From COMBO-56-21 sp041494275 (GTDB taxonomy: Archaea; Thermoplasmatota; Thermoplasmata; UBA10834): a DNA stretch of 21,879 nucleotides. Position 1 is the stretch's first letter. Each line of letters opens with the position of its first letter. The notes below the pieces were generated by a model. The model was not told the DNA's origin, did not search any database, and worked only from the letters and a program-made list of their open reading frames with translations. Location: assembly GCA_041494275.1 (NCBI GenBank), contig JBGQAM010000025.1, forward strand, positions 1 to 21,879. Direction: 5' to 3'. Made by a program: the position numbers and the translations under genes. Positions 1 through 7,831 of the stretch are shown piece after piece.

Positions 1-558
1 AGCACCAAGGGGGTTTCCTCACATGCCAGCATGCCGGAGTTGGGAGACAACGCGATTGTGAAGTTAGTGAGGATCCTCAGCAAGACCGAAGATCTTCAGA
101 GGATACCGAAAAACCCCGTCAACGAGTTGACAATGTGCGTAGACACGATCCAGGGTGGTACGAGAATCAACGTGGTTCCTGACAGCTGCACTGCTGAGAT
201 CGACATTCGATATCCTCCGGATCTGAACACCGAGAAGATCCTCACGCTCATCAAAGACCGAGTCGGAGACAGTGGTTATGAGATCAAGATCCTGCATGAA
301 CTCGACCCGGTCGAAACTGACACCAGGCTTCCTGCGGTCCAGACGCTCAAGGAGGTCGTGGGACCCGCTGCTAGGATCACGGCCGTACCGTATGCGACCG
401 AGATGGTTATGTTCAAGAACTCGAACAAGGTGCTCATGGTCTGCGGCCCAGGAGACCCCAGGATATGCCACTGCAATGATGAGTGGGTCGACGTGGAGCA
501 AATCGCCAAAGCCGTCGAGATCTACATAGAGTACTGCTCTCGGATGGCGACGGGTTAG
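1..558 (+). CDS. M20-family metallopeptidase (ArgE/DapE/ACY1-like), 3' part
   Basis: The reading frame is open from base 1, so this is the last 185 residues of a gene that begins outside the window. It starts in the dimerisation (lid) domain with GVSSHASMPELGDNAI, the usual M20 pattern of a conserved His followed by P..G.NAI. Next comes GGTRINVVPDSCTAEIDIR, matching the family's G...NVVPd....iDiR stretch. The C-terminal catalytic lobe ends with GPGD..ICHCNDEWVDVEQI, where the His before NDE corresponds to the last zinc ligand. Family members are zinc hydrolases that remove acyl groups from amino acids or cut small peptides (acetylornithine deacetylase, succinyl-diaminopimelate desuccinylase, LysK, carboxypeptidase). 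The N-terminal metal-binding half is missing, so the substrate cannot be assigned. The stop is TAG at 556-558. Confidence 0.85.
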   Translation, partial: STKGVSSHASMPELGDNAIVKLVRILSKTEDLQRIPKNPVNELTMCVDTIQGGTRINVVPDSCTAEIDIRYPPDLNTEKILTLIKDRVGDSGYEIKILHELDPVETDTRLPAVQTLKEVVGPAARITAVPYATEMVMFKNSNKVLMVCGPGDPRICHCNDEWVDVEQIAKAVEIYIEYCSRMATG

Positions 559-573
559 CGTTTCCCACAGAAT

Positions 574-592
574 ATGTGGTTGGGATCCACAT
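574..592 (+). other. Short hairpin downstream of the M20 gene
   Basis: Perfect 6-bp inverted repeat (ATGTGG at 574-579, CCACAT at 587-592) with a 7-nt loop, starting 15 nt after the peptidase stop codon. It could form in the 3' end of that mRNA. There is no following T-run, so it is not a standard intrinsic or archaeal U-tract terminator. Confidence 0.35.
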
Positions 593-656
593 CCAATGCG
601 ACATGACATGATTCGTGCGCAGGTTCAATGGCAGGCCGGCCAGCAATGGGAAATCT

Positions 657-668
657 ACAAGTACTTGT
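657..668. promoter_or_regulatory. 12-bp perfect palindrome upstream of the histidine kinase
   Basis: ACAAGTACTTGT is fully self-complementary and ends 31 bp before the TTG start at 700. Its position and symmetry are those expected of a binding site for a dimeric regulator overlapping the kinase promoter. No clear TATA box was found near it. The regulatory role is inferred from symmetry alone. Confidence 0.35.
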
Positions 669-699
669 CAACTAAGTCAAGGATAGAAAGTGTGATTCG

Positions 700-2310
700 T
701 TGGTTTCTTGGAAAGGCAGGCTAGGGCAAATCGAGAATCTTGCCCCCGTCGAAGCAGTGGTCGCTTCTTTGGCCGTCTTCGCCGGCTGGTTGATCTATGC
801 CCGCGCGCATCCAGTTGCGTTCTCATCTGAAGACTACCTGCCGATCCACACGTTGCTGGAGATCGTCACGATCTCAATATCTGCAAGCATATTCTTCGTT
901 AGATGGTTTCCAAGCAAATTCACTCGCAATCCGCAGAGCCTTGTGATCGGAGTCCTGTTCTTCTCACTGACCGCCATCTATATTGTGCACACCCTCAGTT
1001 ACTCAGGGATGCCCGATTTCCTCGGGCCGAATTCGACTGCACTTCCTACCTACTACTGGATCCTCGCCAGATTCACATTCGCATTCTTTCTTGTAGCCGC
1101 ATCTTTCATCCCAAGAGAGGGGGCGCCGAAGCTCGCAAGGCCGAGCGTGGTGTTTTCCCTGTTCGCGGTGTACACCATCGCCTCGGTCGCCATCGTGGCC
1201 GAATATGTCAGCGACCTCCCAAGACTGGTCATTCCGGGTCAAGGCGTTACTGACCTGAAGATCGGCCTGGAATACATCATAATCGTGCTCCTCGTTATTG
1301 CGTCGTTCAGGTTCTGGCAATGGGCTAGAAGAACAAAACGCATGTCCTACGTCTATCTGACCGTCGGTCTAATCGTCGCCGTGTTCGAGGAGCTCGCCTT
1401 CACCATATACTCAAGCGTCTATGATTCATTCAATCTGCTTGGTCATCTCTTCGGAGTCGCGAGCTTCCTCTTCGTCTTTCTCGCATTGTTCCGCACGTCC
1501 ATAGTCGCGCCCTACGAATCCCTTGAGAGAGCCACCGAGGAGCTGCGGAAATCGCGAGATGAGCTGGAATTGCGGGTTCAGGAGCGCACGACCGAACTAT
1601 CGAAATCCAACGCTGAGCTAGAGCACTTCGCATACGTGGCATCGCACGACTTGAAATCACCTTTGACGACGATTAGCGGATATCTCCAGCTGCTGAAAGA
1701 GGAGAGCGCTGTGGGGAAGGACCCACAAGCGACGATGTTCATAGCTACTGCACTGAACAATTCGAGACGCATGCAGGAAATGATAGACAGTCTTCTGGCA
1801 CGTTCAAGGATTAGCAGAGAGGAGGTGCCGCTCACTCCAGTAGACATGAACAGGGCCGTCTACCAGGCGAGATCCAACCTCGAAGCTGCGATTGCCGATA
1901 CTGGTACCGTACTAACGATCGGACAACTGCCGGAACTGCATGCCGACGAGCCGCAGATAATCCAGCTCTTCCAGAACCTCATAGACAATGCGATCAAGTA
2001 CCGGGGGAAAGCGAAGCCTCGGATCGACATAAATGCCCGCAACGAGAACTCAGAGTGGATATTCTCCGTCCGCGACAACGGGATCGGATTTGACATGAAG
2101 GACGCCGATAGACTGTTCAAGATGTACGAGCGCCTGGACACCAGCAACGAGCGCCCGGGGACAGGGATCGGGTTGAGCACCTGCAAGAGGATTGTGGAAT
2201 TCCACAAGGGGAGAATCTGGGCCGAGTCAACGCCGAACAAGGGTTCGACTTTCTACTTCTCCATCCCTTCTTCCGAAAAAGGAGAATCGACGGGAAGCGA
2301 CAAGGCCTAG
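700..2310 (+). CDS. Membrane sensor histidine kinase with MASE3-like N-terminus
   Basis: This 536-residue kinase probably senses a membrane or small-molecule signal and autophosphorylates on His. Residues 20-270 form about seven or eight hydrophobic helices; HTLSYSGMPDFLGPN followed by YYWILARFTFAFFLVAAS resembles the MASE3 sensor domain. A charged coiled coil (about 272-310, SLERATEELRKSRDELE) leads to the H-box ASHDLKSP with the phospho-acceptor His316. The ATPase domain has the N-box NLIDNAIKY (426-434), the G1 box DNGIGF (459-464) and the G2 box PGTGIGLS followed by FHKGRIW. No PAS or receiver domain is seen and no response regulator lies nearby, so the partner is unknown. The start is a TTG with no convincing Shine-Dalgarno sequence; an in-frame stop at 673-675 limits extension. 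The stop codon overlaps the convergent asnS stop by 4 bp. Confidence 0.9.
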   Translation: MVSWKGRLGQIENLAPVEAVVASLAVFAGWLIYARAHPVAFSSEDYLPIHTLLEIVTISISASIFFVRWFPSKFTRNPQSLVIGVLFFSLTAIYIVHTLSYSGMPDFLGPNSTALPTYYWILARFTFAFFLVAASFIPREGAPKLARPSVVFSLFAVYTIASVAIVAEYVSDLPRLVIPGQGVTDLKIGLEYIIIVLLVIASFRFWQWARRTKRMSYVYLTVGLIVAVFEELAFTIYSSVYDSFNLLGHLFGVASFLFVFLALFRTSIVAPYESLERATEELRKSRDELELRVQERTTELSKSNAELEHFAYVASHDLKSPLTTISGYLQLLKEESAVGKDPQATMFIATALNNSRRMQEMIDSLLARSRISREEVPLTPVDMNRAVYQARSNLEAAIADTGTVLTIGQLPELHADEPQIIQLFQNLIDNAIKYRGKAKPRIDINARNENSEWIFSVRDNGIGFDMKDADRLFKMYERLDTSNERPGTGIGLSTCKRIVEFHKGRIWAESTPNKGSTFYFSIPSSEKGESTGSDKA

Positions 2311-3596
2311 GGATAGACGCGCGCGACCGTGCGCGGGTATGGGGTCGCGTCCCTGATATGGTCCAGCTTGCAGACCCAGGTGACAATGCGTTCCATTCCG
2401 AGACCAAAGCCGGAGTGAGGTACCGAGCCGTATTTTCTCAGATCAAGATACCACTCGTAGCTCTTAGTGTCCTCGCCCTTCTCCCTCAGACGCTCCATTA
2501 TGAGCGCGTTGTCGGTCTCTCTCTCGCTGCCACCGATGATCTCGCCGAATCCCTCCGGGGCCAAGAGGTCGCTGTTCATGTACGTCCTTGGATCGTCCGG
2601 GTTCTCCTTCATGTAGAAAGGCTTGAGCTCTTTTGGATAGTTCACGACGAACATAGGGAGCTCGCGGTCGATTGTCAGTGTGCGCTCCTCAACAGCTCCG
2701 AGGTCGCTGCCCCATGAGACCTCGTGGCCCTTCTTCTGCAAGTACTCCATCGCCTCCTCGTACTTCATACGCTCGAATGGAGGCTCTATCTTCTTCAGAG
2801 GGGTGATGTCCCTCTTCAGTAGCCTGAACTCGTCAGGACACTCGTTGAGCGCGTTCCTCACCATCGCAGTCACGAGCTCTTCCTGAACCTTCATGTTGCC
2901 TTCATTGTCCACCCACGCTGCCTCCATCTCCATGTGCCAGTATTCAGCGAGGTGCCGCGGTGTCCTGGACTTCTCAGCTCTGAAGGACGGAGTCAGGGCC
3001 CATACACGCTCAAGGGAGTAGATGAGCGATTCGAGGTAGAACTGAGCGCTCTGGGAGAGGTATGCTATCCGGTCGTAGTACTTGACCTGGAAAAGCGTAG
3101 TGCTTCCTTCCGGGGCGACGCCTGTTATGATCGGCGGTGTAACTTCGACATAGTCATTCTCATGATACCATTCACGCGCGCCTCGAAGAAGAGAAGCCTT
3201 GATCCTTGAGACCGCGGTCTGCTCGCGGGACCTTATCCAGAGATGCCGCAGGTCGAGAAGAAGCTCCGTGCTCTGATACTCAGTTATCGGGAATGCCTCG
3301 GAGTTGCCGACGACCTGAAACTTGCTGGCTCTTATCTCATACCCGCCAGGAGCGCGCTTGTCCTCGGCGACTTCCCCGGCGATAATGACAGACGATTCGA
3401 TTCCGGCCTTGGTCGCGGCCGCGAACTGGTCTTCCGAGACGTTGCCCTTCTTGATGGTCACCTGCACGATTCCTGAAGCGTCTCTGAGCACGGCGAAGAC
3501 AATCCCGCCGCTGCTCCTCGTGCGATAGATCCATCCTCGGACCTCGACCTTCTTACCAACTCGGTCCTTAGAGAGGACCTCTTTCGCGGACAGCAT
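2307..3596 (-). CDS. asnS: Asparaginyl-tRNA synthetase
   Basis: Class IIb synthetase of 429 residues that charges tRNA-Asn. Residues about 14-93 are the OB-fold anticodon-binding domain (VEVRGWIYRTRSSGGIVFAVLRD). The catalytic core has motif 2 FRAEKSRTPRHLAEYW (about 205-220) and motif 3 HSGFGLGMERI (about 394-404). The C-terminal stretch GEIIGGSERE...YEWYLDLRKYGSVPHSGFGLG is typical of AsnRS and differs from archaeal AspRS, which supports Asn specificity and suggests direct Asn-tRNA charging. The frame is open upstream to 3647, but homologous sequence begins at MLSAKEVLSKDRVGKKVEVRGW, so the ATG at 3596 is chosen. It is divergent from rimI; its stop shares CTAG with the histidine kinase stop. 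Confidence 0.93.
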   Translation of the reverse strand: MLSAKEVLSKDRVGKKVEVRGWIYRTRSSGGIVFAVLRDASGIVQVTIKKGNVSEDQFAAATKAGIESSVIIAGEVAEDKRAPGGYEIRASKFQVVGNSEAFPITEYQSTELLLDLRHLWIRSREQTAVSRIKASLLRGAREWYHENDYVEVTPPIITGVAPEGSTTLFQVKYYDRIAYLSQSAQFYLESLIYSLERVWALTPSFRAEKSRTPRHLAEYWHMEMEAAWVDNEGNMKVQEELVTAMVRNALNECPDEFRLLKRDITPLKKIEPPFERMKYEEAMEYLQKKGHEVSWGSDLGAVEERTLTIDRELPMFVVNYPKELKPFYMKENPDDPRTYMNSDLLAPEGFGEIIGGSERETDNALIMERLREKGEDTKSYEWYLDLRKYGSVPHSGFGLGMERIVTWVCKLDHIRDATPYPRTVARVYP

Positions 3597-3618
3597 CCAG
3601 ATGCGAGAAGAGTCATGC

Positions 3619-3627
3619 CGAATATAA
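3619..3627. promoter_or_regulatory. TATA-like box in the asnS/rimI divergent spacer
   Basis: The sequence GAATATAAGCC spans this position. On the plus strand it would place transcription start near 3648 and give a short leader to the rimI ATG at 3672. Read in the other direction it lies just upstream of the asnS ATG (3596) and could serve that gene as a near-leaderless promoter. Assignment rests on composition and spacing only. Confidence 0.45.
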
Positions 3628-3671
3628 GCCCTTCGGATGTGGCGCAACAGAGATATTCAATGGAGACTGTT

Positions 3672-4157
3672 ATGCTGGTTGTGAACATCCGTCAAGCCGA
3701 CGAGGTAGACCTTCCCGAGTTGTTGAAGATTGAAGAAGATTGCTTCGGATCCGAAAGGTTCAACACGGAGACGGTACGCGCCTTCGTGGTCAGGGATGAC
3801 ACTTTCGTCCTGGTCGCCTTCGAGGGAGGCGAGGTTTTGGGGTCCGCGATGTGCATGGTCTCCGAACTCGATCTCCATGGCAAGATAGCGTCTATCGCGG
3901 TCCTCAAACAGCGAAGAGGGACAGGAATAGGCGCGGCATTGCTGGAGGAGTGCGAGAGAGTCTTCCGCTCGCAAGGGCTCGTGAGATACTCCTTAGAGGT
4001 CGAGGCTTCGAACTCGCTCGCGATAGCACTCTACGCGTCAAGAGGATACTCTGTCAAAGCATCCATACAGGACTTCTACGGCGCAGGACGTCCTGCGTTC
4101 TACATGGAAAAGAAGCTGGATCTTCAGAAGGCCAACGTGAACGCTAGATCCGCCTGA
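3672..4157 (+). CDS. rimI: RimI-type N-acetyltransferase (GNAT)
   Basis: GNAT-fold acetyltransferase of 161 residues, most similar to the archaeal RimI/Ard1 group that acetylates protein N-termini (in bacteria RimI modifies ribosomal protein S18). Visible elements are VNIRQADEVDLPELLKIEEDCF at the N-terminus, the acetyl-CoA-binding motif A IASIAVLKQRRGTGIGAALLEEC (R/Q..G.G), and motif B YSLEVEASNSLAIALYASRGY, with a YGAGRPAFYMEKKL ending typical of RimI. The ATG at 3672 is preferred because GGAG at 3662-3665 sits six bases upstream; ATG codons at 3660 and 3615 are also in frame. It converges on ileS and overlaps its 3' end by 14 bp. Confidence 0.87.
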   Translation: MLVVNIRQADEVDLPELLKIEEDCFGSERFNTETVRAFVVRDDTFVLVAFEGGEVLGSAMCMVSELDLHGKIASIAVLKQRRGTGIGAALLEECERVFRSQGLVRYSLEVEASNSLAIALYASRGYSVKASIQDFYGAGRPAFYMEKKLDLQKANVNARSA

Positions 4158-7100
4158 CTGACAGCTCCAGCGTCATCTTGTTGATGGTCCACTTCTGTGC
4201 GTCCTGGATTGATTCTTTCTTAACGAGCACGCGCGCATGCGTCTCGCGCATTATGTGTTCTTTGTGGGCAGACAGTGCCGTTTCAAGGTCATGATGCCCG
4301 AAGTACTCCACTTCCACAGGGTCTTCGAACTCGAGCTTGAGCTCCTTTCGCATATGCTGGATACGCCTGATGATCTCCCTAGAAAGGCCTTCGAGTTTCA
4401 GGTTCTGAGTCACCTCGAGGGCGATGTATACGTGTATGTCACCGACAGATGCGTGCGAAAATCCGTGCTTCTCCTTCTCGGAGACGATGACGTCCTCTTC
4501 CGTCAAGTCGAAGCCGCCCAGCCTGATCTTGCCCTTGGTCCGGAGGTGTTTGACGAGCTCGTTCTCATCTACCTTCGATAGCAATTTGGACACCTCGAAT
4601 GCCCCCTCCTTCAGCTTCGGCCCGAGGGTCTTCAAGTTCGGAGCAACTGCGAACTGTATCATCTTGTCCCTGCTCTCGATGACTTCGACCTTCTTGACGT
4701 TGAGCTCTTCCGCGATCATCTTCTCGAACCGGCGGAGAGTCCATGCTCTGTCAGTGTCCGCGGCTATGACGACCGCTGGCAGAGGCTGACGAAGCTTGGC
4801 GTTCACCTTCTGTCTAGCGAGCCAACCAGCCTCGACCGCGGTCATCACGAGAGCCATTTGTCTCTCCAGAGTCCCGTTGATCAAGTCATCATTGACAAGT
4901 GGGTAGTCCTCGAGATGAACGCTTTCCTTCATGCCGTGGAGATTCTTGTGCATCCAGTCTGCGAAGAACGGTGTGATCGGCGCCATCAGCTTGGACAGAG
5001 TCACCAGACACTCGTTGAGCGTGCAGTGCGCGGAGAAGCGGTCTTGCGGATCGTTTTCCTCCCAGAACCTGCGCCGAGACCGGCGGACATACCAGTTGCT
5101 CATATCGCCCACAAAAAGCCGGATAGCCCTGACTGCGCGGTGCACCTCCAGGCTGTCGAAACCTTCTCTGGCCTCCTTGGTCGTTGAATGAAGCCGTGAT
5201 ATGATCCATCGATCGAGGTCGTGGGTCCTGCTATACTCCGTCTGCGGTCTGAAACCGTATGCGTTCGCATTCGACGCGAAGAACACGTAGACATTGAGCA
5301 GAGTGTTCAGCGTCCCGACCATCGTCTCTCTCACATTCTCCTTGGAGAATTGGACCGGTTGCCAGACCGGATTTCCCAGGAAGAACAGGCGAGAGGCGTC
5401 CGCGCCGACACCAGAGAGCACATCGTCGGCATACACGATGTTCCCCTCCCCCTTTGTTATCTTCTTGCCATTCTCGTCGAGCACAGATCCGAGGACCAGG
5501 ACAGACATGAAGGCTGGCTTGTCGAACAGCAGCGTTCCGAGTGCAAGCTGAGTGTAGAACCAGCCTCGAGTCTGGTCGACACCCTCAGCGATGAAATCCA
5601 CCGATCTGTGGGTGTCGAACTCCTCGATGTTCTCGAACGGGTAGTGATACTGCGCGAATGGCGCGCAGCCGGAGTCGTACCAGCAGTCGATGACGAATTC
5701 CTCCCTCTGCATCGTTGCCTTGCAGTGAGGACAAAGAAGCTGGACATTGTCCACCATAGGTCTGTGAGGGTCGAAATCAACAGGTATGTCGGCCGAGGAA
5801 AGGCTCCTCATCTCTCCGTAGCTGCCGACGCAGACCTCGTGGCCATTGGGGCAGCGCCAGATCGGGAGAGGGGTGCCCCAGTACCTGCTCCTGCTTATGG
5901 CCCAGTCTTTGACGTCAGCGAGGAAGTTGCCGAACCTGCCATGTTTGAACGTTTCTGGAACCCACTTGATCTCCTCGTTGAGTTCCATGATTCTGTGCTT
6001 CGAATCGGAGGTCCGGACGAACCATGAATCGAGAGCCTTGTAGATCAAGGCGGAATCGCATCTCCAGCAGAAAGGGTATGAGTGCTTGATCAGCCCCCAC
6101 CGGAACAGCAAACCTTTCGATTCGAGCATGCGCATGATCTCAGAATCGGAATCACGCGCAAGCTTTCCCGCGAGTTCGGGGACTGCCTCCGTGAATCTTC
6201 CCGAAGGGTCGATGGGGTCGAACATTTCCACCCCCGCGGCACCACCCAGCTCAAAATCGGTGGAACCATATGGAGGCGACACGCTCATTACACCGGTACC
6301 TTCTTCGTGGGAGACCTCCGCAGAGTGGACTATCCTGAACCCTCTCCCTGAGAAGGCGTGGTATCTGAAGGGAGGCTCGTACTCCTTGCCTACCAACTCC
6401 CTGCCACGTATCTTCGTCAAGTCCTTGTCTGGACTGACGATGAGGTCCCGCCTAGCATCTGAGACTACTAGCTTCTCCCCCGCGTGCTCAAAGACGACAT
6501 AATCCTGGTCCGCATCGACTGCGAGCAAGGCATTGGCGACTAACGCCCAAGGCGTTGCGGTCCAAGCTAGCAGCTTCATGTCCGTACCCTTCAGGGGGAA
6601 CTTGACGACGATGAACCGATCCTCGGTTTCTTTGAAACCGAGAGCGACCTCGTGAGTGCTCAACGTGGTGCCGCACCTGGGACAATAAGGAACGACCTTG
6701 TGGTCCTTGGATAGCATACCTTTGGAGTGGAGCTGCTTGAGCGACCACCAGACGCTCTCGATGTACTCACGAGACATCGTCAGGTAGGCGTTTTCGTAAT
6801 CGATCCAGTAGCCGACCCTCCGGCTCATCTGCTCCCATTCCGCCTTGAACTTCACAACGCTCTCACGGCAGAGCTGGTTGAACTTCTCGACGCCCAAGGA
6901 TTCGATATCCTTCTTCGACCGGAGCCCCAAAGAACGCTCGATCTCGAGCTCGACTGGCAGTCCGTGACAGTCCCACCCGCCGATATACGGGACGACTTTG
7001 CGCCCGTTCATCACATAGTATCGAAGGAAAGAATCCTTGACCGCGCGCGTGAGCGCATCCCCTATGTGGGGGCGGCTGTTGGCAGTAGGAGGACCTTCGC

Positions 7101-7236
7101 AAAAGACCAGCGGCTCGCCGTCGCGCATCCTCTCCTTGATCTTCCGGAGGATGTCCTGGTCCTTCCACCCGCGGAGGATCTCCTCCTCCAGCTGCGGAAA
7201 GGTCGCCCCTTCAGGCTCCTTGTAGTATTTCGTCAT
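4144..7236 (-). CDS. ileS: Isoleucyl-tRNA synthetase with atypical signature motifs
   Basis: Full-length class Ia synthetase (1030 residues) that charges tRNA-Ile and should edit misactivated valine. GGWDCHGLPVELEIE (86-100) is diagnostic of IleRS rather than ValRS or LeuRS. The CP1 editing domain follows (about 200-400), with cysteine pairs CPRC, FCWRC and CPHC, an anticodon-binding domain from about residue 680, and an archaeal C-terminal tail. Three key sites depart from consensus: HIGH reads HIGD (57-60), KMSKS reads KITKG (592-596), and the editing segment usually carrying VH.AP.HG...D reads VMSVSPPYGSTD (316-327), so the conserved editing His is Ser318 while the Asp remains (Asp327). 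The threonine-rich peptide is TATPWALVAN (226-235). The ATG at 7236 follows a GGAGG sequence about ten bases upstream. Length and architecture argue for a functional enzyme, perhaps a divergent or second copy. Confidence 0.93.
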   Translation of the reverse strand: MTKYYKEPEGATFPQLEEEILRGWKDQDILRKIKERMRDGEPLVFCEGPPTANSRPHIGDALTRAVKDSFLRYYVMNGRKVVPYIGGWDCHGLPVELEIERSLGLRSKKDIESLGVEKFNQLCRESVVKFKAEWEQMSRRVGYWIDYENAYLTMSREYIESVWWSLKQLHSKGMLSKDHKVVPYCPRCGTTLSTHEVALGFKETEDRFIVVKFPLKGTDMKLLAWTATPWALVANALLAVDADQDYVVFEHAGEKLVVSDARRDLIVSPDKDLTKIRGRELVGKEYEPPFRYHAFSGRGFRIVHSAEVSHEEGTGVMSVSPPYGSTDFELGGAAGVEMFDPIDPSGRFTEAVPELAGKLARDSDSEIMRMLESKGLLFRWGLIKHSYPFCWRCDSALIYKALDSWFVRTSDSKHRIMELNEEIKWVPETFKHGRFGNFLADVKDWAISRSRYWGTPLPIWRCPNGHEVCVGSYGEMRSLSSADIPVDFDPHRPMVDNVQLLCPHCKATMQREEFVIDCWYDSGCAPFAQYHYPFENIEEFDTHRSVDFIAEGVDQTRGWFYTQLALGTLLFDKPAFMSVLVLGSVLDENGKKITKGEGNIVYADDVLSGVGADASRLFFLGNPVWQPVQFSKENVRETMVGTLNTLLNVYVFFASNANAYGFRPQTEYSRTHDLDRWIISRLHSTTKEAREGFDSLEVHRAVRAIRLFVGDMSNWYVRRSRRRFWEENDPQDRFSAHCTLNECLVTLSKLMAPITPFFADWMHKNLHGMKESVHLEDYPLVNDDLINGTLERQMALVMTAVEAGWLARQKVNAKLRQPLPAVVIAADTDRAWTLRRFEKMIAEELNVKKVEVIESRDKMIQFAVAPNLKTLGPKLKEGAFEVSKLLSKVDENELVKHLRTKGKIRLGGFDLTEEDVIVSEKEKHGFSHASVGDIHVYIALEVTQNLKLEGLSREIIRRIQHMRKELKLEFEDPVEVEYFGHHDLETALSAHKEHIMRETHARVLVKKESIQDAQKWTINKMTLELSVRRI

Positions 7237-7379
7237 GCAACAGACTCCTCCAGAAGGATTCTATCACAAACTCGGCAATGGTAGCAAGAATCAGCTAATT
7301 ATGATTGTGAGCCGAGCCGAGTTCATGGCAGAAGACTGAGTGACGACCGCGATATTAAACCCTTGTCTCGTCGTGACAC

Positions 7380-7414
7380 GGCATGAGGCATCAATGGATG
7401 CAAAATGGAATGCC
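7380..7414 (+). ncRNA. Possible structured small RNA or long leader
   Basis: Two nested stems can form: GGCAT (7380-7384) with ATGCC (7410-7414), enclosing GCATC (7388-7392) with GATGC (7397-7401) closed by an AATG loop. A TATA-like ATATTAAA centred near 7355 lies about 25 bp upstream of the first stem base, the spacing expected for archaeal transcription start. No C/D or ACA boxes are recognisable, and the 3' end is not defined. It may equally be the distal part of a long leader for the 7534 gene. Confidence 0.25.
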
Positions 7415-7454
7415 TGGCCTGGTCTGCCGCTTTGAAAATGACTTAAGAAACTTC

Positions 7455-7462
7455 TATATATT
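7455..7462 (+). promoter_or_regulatory. TATA box for the 56-residue gene
   Basis: The sequence TATATATT is preceded by purine-rich AAGAAAC, a possible BRE. Transcription start would be expected around 7482-7487, giving a leader of about 50 nt to the ATG at 7534. Confidence 0.55.
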
Positions 7463-7465
7463 AGA

Positions 7466-7480
7466 CCGCGCATAGCGCGG
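7466..7480. promoter_or_regulatory. Operator-like dyad between TATA box and start site
   Basis: CCGCGC-ATA-GCGCGG is a perfect 6-bp inverted repeat with a 3-bp centre. It starts four bases after the TATA box and ends about where transcription should begin, a position where a bound repressor would block the promoter. As RNA it would make a very tight hairpin, but it probably lies upstream of the transcript. The role is inferred from position. Confidence 0.4.
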
Positions 7481-7533
7481 CCGTGCAACCCATGGCCTGG
7501 GGTGGTGCCTGAGGCCTAGAAAGGTGAACACAG

Positions 7534-7704
7534 ATGGAAGAGCCCTTGTGCAACGTAGAGTTTCTGAAGAGCAACTCGACATATTTGGCCAGAGTACAGA
7601 GTGATCTAGGGGGCATGCGGGAGTACCGCAGCGGTTCCCTCGAAGAGATTCTCGAGCAGGTCATCATAGATCTGCAAGAGGAGTTCGAAGGGGCTAGACT
7701 CTGA
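7534..7704 (+). CDS. Small acidic protein, 56 residues, function unknown
   Basis: The ATG at 7534 is preceded by a strong Shine-Dalgarno sequence, AAAGGTGA (7520-7527), and the frame runs to TGA at 7702-7704. The product begins MEEPLCNVEFLK and ends LQEEFEGARL; it is acidic, with one Cys, no membrane segment, and a predicted amphipathic helix in the second half (SLEEILEQVIIDLQEEF). I do not recognise a family. Support comes from the ribosome-binding site, the TATA box 72 bp upstream, and its same-strand position before the Lrp-like gene and UPF0147 gene. It may be a small regulatory or adaptor protein, but nothing in the sequence shows this. Confidence 0.6.
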   Translation: MEEPLCNVEFLKSNSTYLARVQSDLGGMREYRSGSLEEILEQVIIDLQEEFEGARL

Positions 7705-7779
7705 TCACATCCGTCCTAGAACAGGAAACCCGACAGCATCGGTGCCCACGACACCCATGTTCAACCCCTAGCTTTTGAC

Positions 7780-7793
7780 ACCACACTAGTGGT
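7780..7793. promoter_or_regulatory. Dyad ACCAC-ACTA-GTGGT upstream of the Lrp-like gene
   Basis: Perfect 5-bp arms separated by four bases, ending 38 bp before the ATG at 7832. It is a possible operator. The downstream protein lacks a DNA-binding domain, so any autoregulation would need a partner. Confidence 0.25.
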
Positions 7794-7831
7794 AACCGCG
7801 GAGTTGGACGCCACGCACAGGGGGCGTTTAC

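Larger units (their letters stand above)
7237..7533. other. Non-coding spacer between ileS and the 56-residue gene
   Basis: This 297-bp stretch has no convincing gene on either strand. It holds the ileS upstream region (minus-strand ATAATTAG near 7295-7303), a plus-strand TATA-like ATATTAAA (about 7352-7359), a two-stem hairpin at 7380-7414, a stronger plus-strand TATA box at 7455-7462, a 6+6 bp dyad at 7466-7480, a second stem at 7494-7516, and the ribosome-binding site of the next gene at 7520-7527. Such a concentration of possible signals suggests a regulated promoter or a small RNA gene. Confidence 0.5.

Noticed and set aside
5221..6027. Long plus-strand open frame (268 codons) inside ileS
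   Set aside because: It lies wholly antisense to a well-conserved synthetase, and its translation is arginine/histidine/valine-rich with no recognisable domain; it mirrors the codon bias of ileS.
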